A stretch of DNA of 7,801 nucleotides from an uncultured Eubacteriales bacterium (GTDB taxonomy: Bacteria; Bacillota; Clostridia; Lachnospirales; Bianqueaceae): assembly GCA_902493345.1 (NCBI GenBank), contig CABUPM010000095.1, positions 1 to 7,801 of the forward strand. Direction: 5' to 3'. Made by a program: the position numbers and the translations under genes. The notes under the pieces were generated by a model. The model did no database searches and was not told where the DNA came from. It saw only the letters and a list, made by a program, of their open reading frames with translations. Shown piece by piece: positions 1-6,268 of this stretch (within the stretch, counting starts at the first letter, position 1; each line of letters begins with the position of its first letter).

Positions 1-124
1 CCAGCTTGTCCAGATCCGGCTCCTTGATGCCAAAGCTTTGCAGCGCGTACTGTACCGACCGGGTAATCCCATCCTTGGGATCCGTCAATGTTCCATCCAA
101 ATCAAATAAAATCGTTTCTTCCAT
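1..124 (-). CDS. HAD-family hydrolase (phosphoglycolate phosphatase-like), N-terminal part only
   Basis: The first 41 codons of a leftward gene are visible; the rest lies beyond base 1. The peptide starts MEETILFDLDGTLTDPKDG. The DLDGT motif is HAD motif I, with D8 the expected aspartyl-phosphate nucleophile and D10 the general acid/base. The following GIT-SVQYAL stretch is the start of the helical cap typical of the Gph/phosphoglycolate phosphatase-like subfamily (COG0546). Members are soluble phosphatases acting on small phosphorylated metabolites; the exact substrate cannot be read from this fragment. The ATG at 122-124 is the only sensible start, because motif I lies just behind it. Its ribosome site is modest: GGG at 132-134 and GGAG at 140-143. 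The gene is divergent from the arabinofuranosidase gene and has a good promoter in the shared gap. Confidence 0.85.
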   Translation of the reverse strand, partial: MEETILFDLDGTLTDPKDGITRSVQYALQSFGIKEPDLDKL

Positions 125-144
125 GATTTTTCCCGAATTCTCCA

Positions 145-172
145 TTTCCTTTTCTATGATCTATATTATACT
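145..172 (+). promoter_or_regulatory. Weak promoter for the arabinofuranosidase gene, overlapping the divergent one
   Basis: On the plus strand TTTCCT (145-150) and TATACT (167-172) are 16 bases apart. The -10 matches five of six consensus bases, while the -35 is poor (three of six), which would fit a promoter that needs an activator. Its -10 box overlaps the minus-strand TATAAT at 165-170, so the two divergent promoters probably cannot be occupied at once. The predicted start is near 179, giving a leader of about 50 bases that carries the ribosome site. Confidence 0.4.
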
Positions 173-193
173 ATCCCTATGCTTAAGAGGCAA
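165..193 (-). promoter_or_regulatory. Promoter for the HAD hydrolase gene
   Basis: On the minus strand TTGCCT (188-193) and TATAAT (165-170) are separated by exactly 17 bases. The -10 box is a perfect consensus and the -35 matches at four of six positions, including TTG. Transcription would begin near base 158, giving a leader of about 35 bases before the ATG at 124. No mapped start supports this; it is a sequence prediction. Confidence 0.65.
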
Positions 194-229
194 GAGAGAA
201 TTCTGACGCTATATAGAGGAGGTTATTCA

Positions 230-2092
230 ATGAATCAGGCAAAGGTCACAGTACGGCCGGACCAATTGGGAGCTACGGTCTCCCCCAGCATGTACGGCAT
301 CTTTTATGAGGATATCAATCACGCAGGCGACGGAGGTCTCTATGCGGAACTCGTCCGCAACCGCAGCTTTATGGACGCTCGTGTTCCCAAGGGAACCTGG
401 TATTACGGAGGGCAGATCCGCACACTTCAGCGCTGGTCCCATCCCTTCTCCATCGAGGATCCCCTGCCGGGCTGGAGCGCGGAGTCTTCCGGAGAAGCTC
501 AAGCCGTCATCCGTCCTTCTATCACAAATCCGCGAAATCCTAAGGTTCCCAACCAGCTGCGCCTGACAGCTCTCCATACTGAGTGCGGCAAGGCCAGCGT
601 CATCAACAACGGATTCTGGGGGATGGCTCTGGAACCAGATACATATCATCTGCATCTGATTGCCCGTTCCGAGACCATCGGACTGCTGCAGGCCGAGCTA
701 TTGGACAGTTCCGATCAGGTGCTTTCTTCCGCCGTGGTCGCCGGTATCGGCCCCGACTGGAGCCATTGCTTCGCCGATCTGCCGGTTTCTGTCACAGCGT
801 CCTCCTGCCGTCTCCGCCTCAGCGCTCTGACCGATGGCGAACTGGATCTGGATTATGTGTCCCTGATGCCGGAAAAGGCTGTCTGCGGCATCTATAACCC
901 GCATCTGTTCTCCATGCTCCAGGAGCTGCGCCCGTCCTTTATCCGTTTCCCCGGCGGCTGTATCGTAGAGGGAATGTGCCTGGACAATGCCTGGGACTTT
1001 GAGCCCACGCTCGGCACTCCTGAGGACCGTCCCGGCTGCTGGAACCTGTGGAATTACCGCCGCACCGACGGCATGGGTTATCATGAATTTCTGCTTCTTT
1101 GTGAAAAACTGGGGGCCGACGCCATGTATGTCGTCAATTGCGGAATGTCCTGTCAGAACCGCAATTCCGAGAGCTCCACTCCGGAACAGACCGAGGAGTT
1201 CTTAAACCGCGCCATTCACGCGATCGAATACGCGATTGCTCCTGCCGATACCCCATGGGGAAGCCGCCGGGCCGCAGCCGGTCACCCGGAGCCCTTCTCC
1301 CTGAAATACCTTGAGATCGGCAATGAAAACTATGGTCCGGCTTATGTCGAACGCTATCATTATTTCTACACGGAGCTGAAAAAGCGTTTTCCGCAGCTTC
1401 AGTATCTGGCGACAGACCGCACCGGGCATGATCCCGCCGAGATCGATATCATGGATGATCATTATTATATGGCGCCGGAATTCTTTGCCTCGCAGTTCCA
1501 CCGCTATGATCAAGCGCCCAGAGATCTCTATAAAATCTATGTCGGCGAATATGCCTGCAAGACGGATGTCGGCATCGGCAACCTCTCATCCGCCATCTCC
1601 GACGCCACGTTCCTGATGGGATGCGAGATTAACGGCGATGTTGTCACGATGACCTCCTATGCGCCGCTCCTGTGCCATAACCAGGACCGCCGCTGGTCTG
1701 TCAACCTGATCTGCTTTGAAAACGGCCGGTATTTTGGAATTCCTACCTACCACATTCTTCGTCTCTTTGCCAAATACCGTCCTGACCGCATGGTCGAGGC
1801 GCATGCCCACACCGAATCCTTTACCCAGGAAGCCCACGTCTTCTGCAATGCCGGACTGCAGGGCGATACTCTGATTGTAAAGCTGGTCAATTTCAGTCAG
1901 GACACCTCAAGTGTCACACTGGATCTGGGAGGCGCCCGTCCGGTTGAGGCCTATCAGATGGCTCATCAGGATCCCCGCGCTGAGAACTCGATTCAGTCGC
2001 CGGAAAATGTCAGCATCCATTCTGTATCGGTTACGGAAGGAACCTTGGAGATGCCGCCGTATTCCTTTACATTGCTGGTATGCGAACGCTAA
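230..2092 (+). CDS. Alpha-L-arabinofuranosidase, glycoside hydrolase family 51
   Basis: A 620-residue enzyme expected to release terminal alpha-L-arabinofuranosyl residues from arabinan- or arabinoxylan-derived oligosaccharides by the retaining mechanism. No signal peptide is seen, so it should act in the cytoplasm on imported oligomers. The N-terminus carries GIFYEDINHAGDGGLYAEL (23-41), the hallmark of the long plant/actinobacterial-type GH51 enzymes. An insert of roughly residues 75-225 looks like the carbohydrate-binding-like beta domain of that group. RFPGGC (239-244) opens the TIM barrel. E366 in LEIGNEN is the predicted acid/base and E440 in YVGEYAC the predicted nucleophile. The last 150 or so residues form the C-terminal beta domain. 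At 620 residues it is longer than the roughly 500-residue bacterial intracellular type. The ATG at 230 is chosen because AGGAGG (217-222) lies 7 bases upstream; the in-frame ATG at 179 has no ribosome site and sits at the predicted transcription start. The gene appears to be transcribed alone. Confidence 0.95.
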   Translation: MNQAKVTVRPDQLGATVSPSMYGIFYEDINHAGDGGLYAELVRNRSFMDARVPKGTWYYGGQIRTLQRWSHPFSIEDPLPGWSAESSGEAQAVIRPSITNPRNPKVPNQLRLTALHTECGKASVINNGFWGMALEPDTYHLHLIARSETIGLLQAELLDSSDQVLSSAVVAGIGPDWSHCFADLPVSVTASSCRLRLSALTDGELDLDYVSLMPEKAVCGIYNPHLFSMLQELRPSFIRFPGGCIVEGMCLDNAWDFEPTLGTPEDRPGCWNLWNYRRTDGMGYHEFLLLCEKLGADAMYVVNCGMSCQNRNSESSTPEQTEEFLNRAIHAIEYAIAPADTPWGSRRAAAGHPEPFSLKYLEIGNENYGPAYVERYHYFYTELKKRFPQLQYLATDRTGHDPAEIDIMDDHYYMAPEFFASQFHRYDQAPRDLYKIYVGEYACKTDVGIGNLSSAISDATFLMGCEINGDVVTMTSYAPLLCHNQDRRWSVNLICFENGRYFGIPTYHILRLFAKYRPDRMVEAHAHTESFTQEAHVFCNAGLQGDTLIVKLVNFSQDTSSVTLDLGGARPVEAYQMAHQDPRAENSIQSPENVSIHSVSVTEGTLEMPPYSFTLLVCER

Positions 2093-2098
2093 ATATTC

Positions 2099-2136
2099 AA
2101 GCCGCTTGTTATGAGACAGGCGGCTTTTCTCTTTTA
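2099..2136 (+). terminator. Intrinsic terminator after the arabinofuranosidase gene
   Basis: GCCGCTTGT (2101-2109) pairs with ACAGGCGGC (2116-2124) with one G-U pair. Two flanking A-T pairs extend the stem, and the loop has six bases. A T-rich tract (TTTTCTCTTTT) follows directly. It lies 7 bases after the stop codon and just before the next promoter, so it insulates the two units. Confidence 0.88.
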
Positions 2137-2141
2137 AATGC

Positions 2142-2170
2142 TTGACTTTGGTATGAAATCGTACTATAAT
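2142..2170 (+). promoter_or_regulatory. Promoter of the MarR-MATE operon
   Basis: TTGACT (2142-2147) and TATAAT (2165-2170) are separated by 17 bases: five of six and six of six consensus matches at ideal spacing. Transcription would start near 2177. This is the strongest promoter visible in the window, as expected for a gene pair held off by a repressor. Confidence 0.85.
2151..2164. promoter_or_regulatory. Candidate MarR operator in the promoter spacer
   Basis: GTATGA (2151-2156), AA, TCGTAC (2159-2164) is an inverted repeat with five of six positions matched between arms. It exactly abuts the -10 box and fills most of the spacer. MarR-family dimers typically bind short palindromes that overlap the promoter of their own operon, so this is a natural autoregulatory site. 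The repeat is short and could be chance. Confidence 0.45.
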
Positions 2171-2205
2171 ATTGGAGTTTCACGTCAAGGAGGGAGATGG
2201 ACGAT

Positions 2206-2637
2206 ATGGATTATAATGACATCATGCATCAGGTAAACTGTCTGGCTTCGGATCTAGATTCTCTGTACCATCAGGCCTCCCTGAAGCTGGGACTGACTGA
2301 CAGCACTATGATGGTGCTCTATCTCCTCTATGAAAAGGACGGCAGCTGTCCGCTCAACGAGATTCGCAAGGAGACCAACATCAGTAAACAAACACTGAAT
2401 TCCGCTATCCGCAAACTGGAATCCGAGAACATCGTTTACCTGAAGCAAACGAGCGGACGGGAAAAGACGGTCTTCCTTACAGAAACGGGAACAGACTACA
2501 CATCCCGTACCATCGTGCGGCTATACAACGCCGAGTGCAACGCTTTTCAAGATTGGACCGAGACTGAAGTCCGTCAATATCTGTACCTTATGGACAAGTA
2601 TAATAGAGCGTTTCGAAAACAGATCGAAACCATGTAA
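2206..2637 (+). CDS. MarR-family winged-helix transcriptional regulator
   Basis: A 143-residue soluble DNA-binding protein, the usual MarR size. Residues 5-30 form the N-terminal dimerisation helix. A winged helix-turn-helix runs from about 33 to 92, with PLNEIRKETNISKQTLNSAI (49-68) spanning the turn and most of the recognition helix (about S60-E72). GREKTVFLTETG (84-95) forms the wing, and a C-terminal helix closes the dimer. It lies immediately upstream of a MATE efflux gene and very probably represses that operon and itself, with release by a drug-like ligand. The start is uncertain. ATG 2197 lies only 3 bases from AGGAGG (2188-2193), while ATG 2206 lies 9 bases from GGAG (2193-2196) and 12 from AGGAGG. 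I prefer 2206; using 2197 adds MDD to the front. The ligand and operator are not known from sequence. Confidence 0.9.
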   Translation: MDYNDIMHQVNCLASDLDSLYHQASLKLGLTDSTMMVLYLLYEKDGSCPLNEIRKETNISKQTLNSAIRKLESENIVYLKQTSGREKTVFLTETGTDYTSRTIVRLYNAECNAFQDWTETEVRQYLYLMDKYNRAFRKQIETM

Positions 2638-2659
2638 AAAAGAGTGCAATGAGGCAACA

Positions 2660-4000
2660 ATGAAAAAAAAGATTCAGTTATCCGATCACTTTACCTACGG
2701 CCGTCTGATCCGGTTTACCCTGCCCTCGATCGGCATGATGATCTACACTTCGATCTATAGTGTCGTCGATGGCTTCTTTGTATCCAACTTTGCAGGAAAG
2801 ACTCCTTTCGCTGCGATCAACCTGATTATGCCTTTTCTTATGATCCTCTCCACGGTGGGCTTTATGTTTGGCACCGGTGGTTCCGCCATCGTCGCTAAAA
2901 CCTTCGGCGAAGGCGACAGTGAAAAGGGCAATCAGTATTTTTCCCTATTTGTCTATGTTGCCGCGGCGCTCGGCCTTTTATTGGCCGTTTTGGGCATCGC
3001 GTTTATGCGCCCGATTGCGGCCGCCTTGGGCGCCGAGGGCGAAATGCTGATCAATGCCGTATTATACGGACGCATCATCCTGTTGGCTCTGCCCTTTAAC
3101 ACACTCCAGTATCTGTTCCAGTCCTTTTTTGTAACCGCCGAAAAGCCGCAGCTGGGCCTTGCGGTAACCGTTGCCTCCGGTCTTGTCAATATGATTCTGG
3201 ACGCGGTGCTTGTCATCTTGCTGCCGCAGGAATACAAGCTGGCCGGTGCCGCTATCGCGACAATGCTCAGTCAGATGGCCGGCGGAAGCATCCCCATATT
3301 CTATTTCCGCCGCAAGAACAGCAGCCTGCTCCGGCTTGGAAAAACCCGTTTCAATGGGAAAGCCATCCTAAAGGCCTGTACCAACGGCTCCTCCGAGTTC
3401 ATGAGCAATGTTTCCATGAATATCGTAGGCATGCTCTACAACATTCAGCTTCTGAAGTATGCCGGAGAAAACGGTGTCGCCGCATACGGCGTAATGATGT
3501 ACGTCAGCATGATCTTTTCCGCTGCCTTTATCGGATACTCTATCGGGACTGCTCCCATCATCGGCTATCATGACGGAGCCAAAAACTACACAGAGCTGCA
3601 GGGACTTCTCCGGAAGAGCCTGATTATGATCGGCTCCTTCGGTATCGTTATGGTCTTCGCGGCCGAACTGCTCGCCTCTCCTCTGGCCAGCCTCTTTGTC
3701 AGCTATGACGCCGATCTGATGGCGCTCACAGTCTCCGGCTTCCGCGTCTTTGCATTGTCCTTTCTCTTTATGGGATACGCCATCTTTGGTTCCGGCTTCT
3801 TTACCGCTCTGAATGACGGTGTTACCTCGGCCATCATCTCCTTCCTGCGGACATTGGTCTTCCAGACAGCCGCCGTCCTGCTGCTGCCCTTGATCTGGGA
3901 AATTGACGGCGTATGGATCTCCATCGTGGTCGCTGAATTCATGGCTGTCGTCTTCTCCGGAATTTTCCTCCTTGCCAAACGTAAAAAATATCATTACTAA
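2660..4000 (+). CDS. MATE-family multidrug efflux transporter (MepA-like)
   Basis: A 446-residue polytopic inner-membrane protein with about twelve hydrophobic segments arranged as two six-helix MatE halves (roughly residues 15-215 and 235-435). MATE proteins export cationic drugs, dyes or metabolites in exchange for Na+ or H+. FGTGGSAIVAKTFGEGD (70-86) is the conserved loop of the first half, and the protein ends in a basic tail (KRKKYHY). Length is standard for the family. The gene begins 22 bases after the MarR stop with GAGG (2651-2654) 5 bases before the ATG, so the two are surely one transcript. The order MarR then MATE is the same as mepR-mepA in Staphylococcus aureus, where the regulator represses the pump. 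The substrate and coupling ion cannot be told here. A shared terminator hairpin follows the stop. Confidence 0.93.
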   Translation: MKKKIQLSDHFTYGRLIRFTLPSIGMMIYTSIYSVVDGFFVSNFAGKTPFAAINLIMPFLMILSTVGFMFGTGGSAIVAKTFGEGDSEKGNQYFSLFVYVAAALGLLLAVLGIAFMRPIAAALGAEGEMLINAVLYGRIILLALPFNTLQYLFQSFFVTAEKPQLGLAVTVASGLVNMILDAVLVILLPQEYKLAGAAIATMLSQMAGGSIPIFYFRRKNSSLLRLGKTRFNGKAILKACTNGSSEFMSNVSMNIVGMLYNIQLLKYAGENGVAAYGVMMYVSMIFSAAFIGYSIGTAPIIGYHDGAKNYTELQGLLRKSLIMIGSFGIVMVFAAELLASPLASLFVSYDADLMALTVSGFRVFALSFLFMGYAIFGSGFFTALNDGVTSAIISFLRTLVFQTAAVLLLPLIWEIDGVWISIVVAEFMAVVFSGIFLLAKRKKYHY

Positions 4001-4004
4001 GAAA

Positions 4005-4040
4005 GATCCCGGTGCCGAAAATCTTCTCGGTACCGGGATC
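4005..4040. terminator. Bidirectional terminator between convergent operons
   Basis: GATCCCGGTGCCGA (4005-4018) pairs with TCGGTACCGGGATC (4027-4040): a 14-base stem with a single wobble and an 8-base loop. It is T-rich downstream on both strands (CTTCTTATTCTAT rightward, TTTCTTAG leftward). It lies 5 bases after the MATE stop and 4 bases beyond the lipoprotein stop, so it can end both converging transcripts. The T-tracts are broken, so efficiency may be moderate. Confidence 0.8.
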
Positions 4041-4044
4041 CTTC

Positions 4045-4971
4045 TTATTCTATGAATTCATTCCATTCCGGACAAGAGTCTCTGAAAGAAACATATGCTG
4101 GCTGCTGCGGATCTTGAATCCAGATCCTTTCTTCTCCGTTTTGAAGCATATATTGGAGAACTGTTCCCTCGGAAACAGCATGTATCAAGGCTGTTTCCTG
4201 TTTTTTCAGGTCGTATACATATACTCCTGTCTGGTCTTCCTGCTGCGCGATATAAACAATTGCTCCCTGCACTCGGGTAATCCCTGTGGTTTCATCCGGC
4301 GGCGTAAAAACCAGCTGCGGTATCTGATCCTGGCCGTCCCTACGGATCTTCCAGACTCTACTACTCGAATCCGCGTAATAGATCTGCGTACCATCCACTC
4401 CCAGCCAGTTTGTCTGAGCGTTCGGGCTCTCATAGACCTTCCACGCTCCGTTCGCGACATTGCATTCTGCCAAAAAGGTGCCTGCCGTCTCTTCCGCGCA
4501 GATGTACAGATTCTGACCGTATTGCAGGATGCTCTTCCAATGGATGGAGGAAGCCGGTTCCCTATCCAGCTCCCACTCCTGAATCAGCTCTTTTTTCTGT
4601 TTCTCTTCATCAATACACCACACCCGAAAGCGTCCCCTCTGCAGGGCATCGTTTTCTTTGCCTTCAAACAGATACACGCTGTTCTTTTCCTGTGCCAAAA
4701 TCGCTGTCACATATACATAATACGCCGGACACTCGCTTGTCATATGCTTGCATCCATCGATCCAGCATGCTACGGTATCTGTCCTGGTGTTATACAGCTG
4801 AAAATGAGAGAAATCCTCTGTCCGCAGGGCATAGTCCCATGAAGGATCCGCCATTGTAATGTTTCCGGAAAATCCACGGTATCCGGAACTCTGTACGCCA
4901 TTCCATACCGCGCATCCAGATAAAAAGCAAATACAGAAGAGAGATGCCAGCAAAAAGGAGAGTCTCTTCAT
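4045..4971 (-). CDS. Lipoprotein of unknown function with a CxxxxCxHxxxxC cluster
   Basis: A 308-residue exported lipoprotein. The start MKRLSFLLASLFCICFLSGC is a lipoprotein signal peptide with lipobox LSGC, so C20 should be lipidated and anchor the protein to the outer face of the membrane. Near the mature N-terminus C69-x4-C74-x-H76-x4-C81 forms a compact Cys/His cluster; from memory similar clusters recur in clostridial lipoproteins, and metal binding is only a guess. The remainder holds repeated short beta segments (NLYICAEE, QIYYADSS, VYVYDLKK, AIVYIAQQ) suggesting a partial beta-propeller or DUF5050-like fold. AAGAGGA (4979-4985) lies 7 bases before the ATG and overlaps the stop codon of the preceding gene, so translation of the two is probably coupled. 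A 276-codon open frame on the opposite strand has no ribosome site and no recognisable product. Function is unknown. Confidence 0.85.
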   Translation of the reverse strand: MKRLSFLLASLFCICFLSGCAVWNGVQSSGYRGFSGNITMADPSWDYALRTEDFSHFQLYNTRTDTVACWIDGCKHMTSECPAYYVYVTAILAQEKNSVYLFEGKENDALQRGRFRVWCIDEEKQKKELIQEWELDREPASSIHWKSILQYGQNLYICAEETAGTFLAECNVANGAWKVYESPNAQTNWLGVDGTQIYYADSSSRVWKIRRDGQDQIPQLVFTPPDETTGITRVQGAIVYIAQQEDQTGVYVYDLKKQETALIHAVSEGTVLQYMLQNGEERIWIQDPQQPAYVSFRDSCPEWNEFIE

Positions 4972-4978
4972 TTTATTG

Positions 4979-4985
4979 TCCTCTT
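4979..4985 (-). promoter_or_regulatory. Ribosome binding site overlapping the upstream stop codon
   Basis: AAGAGGA on the minus strand lies 7 bases before the lipoprotein ATG and shares two bases with the TAA (4984-4986) of the secreted-protein gene. Ribosomes ending the first gene would sit on this site, so coupled translation of the exported pair is likely. Confidence 0.6.
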
Positions 4986-5388
4986 AATAGGATCTATAGA
5001 AAGAATATGTCAATAAATCTGTAGTATACATTAATCCCGTTGCTGGATTATATCGCTCATAATACCCTCTCAATACCGTGGTATACCCACTACTAGTTCT
5101 ACCTGAAATTATACATGTATCTACTCTAAAGAAATGAAGCGTACCATAAGCATCTGATACAGCTGTACAATCATAGTCTGTTATACTTGCATAGTATCTT
5201 CCCGATGATGTAGAAGAGACTTTATAGCTTATTTTTACTACTAAATTATCGTACGTATTGGCCGGATTGTAATCAATAGTAAAAAATTCATCATCTGCAA
5301 GCGGCTTTACCTCTGAAGCAAAAACATTCATGGGTATCATCATAATTATCAATCCAACAAATACTGCTAATGCTTTACTCTTCAACAT
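4984..5388 (-). CDS. Small secreted protein of unknown function, AT-rich gene
   Basis: A 134-residue protein that I do not recognise. Residues 1-24 are a clear signal peptide: K3/K5, a hydrophobic core to about 20, and likely cleavage after VFA (22-24). The mature part of about 110 residues is rich in Tyr, Ser and Thr, has alternating beta-strand character, and contains two cysteines (C74, C92) that could form a disulfide. No membrane anchor, lipobox, sortase motif or catalytic motif is visible. The ATG at 5388 is chosen, with GGAG (5398-5401) 9 bases upstream; an in-frame GTG directly before it (5389-5391) is an alternative. The gene and its leader are visibly more AT-rich than all neighbours, which suggests separate acquisition. 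It ends 12 bases before the lipoprotein gene and is probably co-transcribed with it. The gene call is solid; the function is open. Confidence 0.75.
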   Translation of the reverse strand: MLKSKALAVFVGLIIMMIPMNVFASEVKPLADDEFFTIDYNPANTYDNLVVKISYKVSSTSSGRYYASITDYDCTAVSDAYGTLHFFRVDTCIISGRTSSGYTTVLRGYYERYNPATGLMYTTDLLTYSFYRSY

Positions 5389-5476
5389 CACTATCCACTC
5401 CTTTGTTTAATTTTTATTCTTATCTCCTTTATTCCACATAATCCCATTTTTCCCTTTTTATTTCTATTTAAAATTT

Positions 5477-6238
5477 TTATAATATTTCATTCTCCTGCGG
5501 ATGTGTATAGAGATCCTTCTCCGTTCCGGAAATCTCCCGGTAGAAGGCCGCTATCGCCGCGTTTTTATACGGAACCAGCCACAGGTTGCCGATCCCTACC
5601 GTAAACATGCAGAGGATGTCCCATCCGATAAAGCTCACCTGGAGACAGAACAGCCGCATACGGTTTCCCTCCATCATTTCCTTGGACGCTGCGATTGCTT
5701 CGCTTGCGGTCATCTCCGGATGCTCCGCAAGTATATATTCTGTCATCGCGTAGCTGTATTCCGCCATGACACCTGGAATCACCAGGAGGAGGCTCCACAG
5801 GAAAATATAAACGGCCTTCAGAATCCTGGTGCATACCGCATTGGTCCAATACGGGAAGTACTTGAACAGGTGATCCACGCCTGCGTTATTCTGATCTACG
5901 AGCTCCAGGTTGAACCTGGCGTATCCTACTCCAATCACGCTGCCCAGAAACAGATACAACAGTGCAAGCACAAGCGCCACTAGGATGATGTACCCGACCG
6001 CGCCCGCCAGAAAGGTACTCATAGCAGGCTGAAGTCCTTCACTGGTTGAAAAGACCATCTGTCCGGCGATAGAGAAACTCAGACTGGCACTGGATCCATC
6101 AATATTTACATTGATTCTCGCTCCCTGCGTCGCGATGCCGCCCAGCAATACGGCGATCAGACCGGCGATCACGGCCGTCCCCCATTTTCCTCGAAGGGCA
6201 TTACGCGCGAGTTCTCGAAAATCCGCTGCACATTTCAT
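5477..6238 (-). CDS. DUF975-family integral membrane protein
   Basis: A 253-residue membrane protein. The N-terminal amphipathic start followed by RNALRGKWGTAV (12-23), the segment IPGVMAEYSYAMTEYILAEH (154-173), and SEAIAASKEMMEGNRMRLF (179-197) with the following LCMFTVGIGNLWLVPY (209-224) are together diagnostic of DUF975 (PF06161). Hydrophobic segments lie at about 20-38, 75-106, 138-158 and 198-222. The second is long enough for two passes. Residues 40-72 are a polar, probably exposed loop. The family is widespread in Firmicutes with no established biochemical role. The ATG at 6238 has AAGGAG (6248-6253) 9 bases upstream. The gene starts 30 bases after the LURP-one-related gene ends, so it is probably in the same transcript. 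The last codons are AT-rich and may carry a promoter for the next gene. Confidence 0.88.
   Translation of the reverse strand: MKCAADFRELARNALRGKWGTAVIAGLIAVLLGGIATQGARINVNIDGSSASLSFSIAGQMVFSTSEGLQPAMSTFLAGAVGYIILVALVLALLYLFLGSVIGVGYARFNLELVDQNNAGVDHLFKYFPYWTNAVCTRILKAVYIFLWSLLLVIPGVMAEYSYAMTEYILAEHPEMTASEAIAASKEMMEGNRMRLFCLQVSFIGWDILCMFTVGIGNLWLVPYKNAAIAAFYREISGTEKDLYTHPQENEIL
5479..5507 (-). promoter_or_regulatory. Possible promoter for the secreted protein-lipoprotein pair
   Basis: On the minus strand TACACA (5502-5507) and TATTAT (5479-5484) are 17 bases apart, matching four of six and five of six consensus bases. They overlap the last codons and the stop of the DUF975 gene and precede the 88-base AT-rich leader of the secreted-protein gene. 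In such AT-rich DNA a chance match is easy, so this is tentative. Confidence 0.25.
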
Positions 6239-6268
6239 AACTCTCTTCTCCTTATCCCCTATATAATA

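Larger units (their letters stand above)
135..203. repeat. Imperfect inverted repeat framing the divergent promoters
   Basis: Bases 135-150 (GAATTCTCCATTTCCT) match the reverse complement of 188-203 (GAATTCTCTCTTGCCT) at 13 of 16 positions, with the first eight identical. The centre of symmetry, base 169, falls inside the two overlapping -10 boxes, and each arm ends in the -35 region of one promoter. It could be a paired regulator site or simply reflect a near-symmetric bidirectional promoter. Confidence 0.5.

Noticed and set aside
179..229. 17-residue N-terminal extension of the arabinofuranosidase from the ATG at 179
   Set aside because: It has no ribosome site and falls at the predicted transcription start, whereas AGGAGG sits 7 bases before the ATG at 230.
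227..655. 142-codon minus-strand frame opposite the arabinofuranosidase gene
   Set aside because: It is a shadow of a well-supported GH51 gene, with no domain and no start signals.
2141..2189. CTTGAC (2141-2146) and GTCAAG (2184-2189) as a second, wide inverted repeat around the MarR promoter
   Set aside because: The arms are six bases and 37 bases apart, and one is part of the -35 box. This is within chance expectation.
2649..2663. Four-codon frame (MRQQ) overlapping the MATE start codon by ATGA
   Set aside because: It is too short to judge and contains the MATE ribosome site. It is most likely an accident of the ribosome-site sequence.
3368..3994. 208-codon minus-strand frame opposite the MATE gene
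   Set aside because: The product is a low-complexity, charged sequence typical of the antisense of a hydrophobic protein. It has no ribosome site, and the MATE protein is unmistakable.
4012..4842. 276-codon open frame on the plus strand opposite the lipoprotein gene
   Set aside because: It has no ribosome site, starts inside the terminator hairpin, and has no recognisable domain. The minus-strand frame has a lipoprotein signal, a good ribosome site and operon context.
5389..5476. AT-rich leader before the secreted-protein gene as a riboswitch or phase-variation site
   Set aside because: No stable stem or invertible repeat could be drawn by eye. It looks like a purine-rich leader on the minus strand with a plain ribosome site.
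5501..5983. 160-codon plus-strand frame opposite the DUF975 gene
   Set aside because: It is a shadow of a clear DUF975 gene, with no recognisable domain and no upstream ribosome site.
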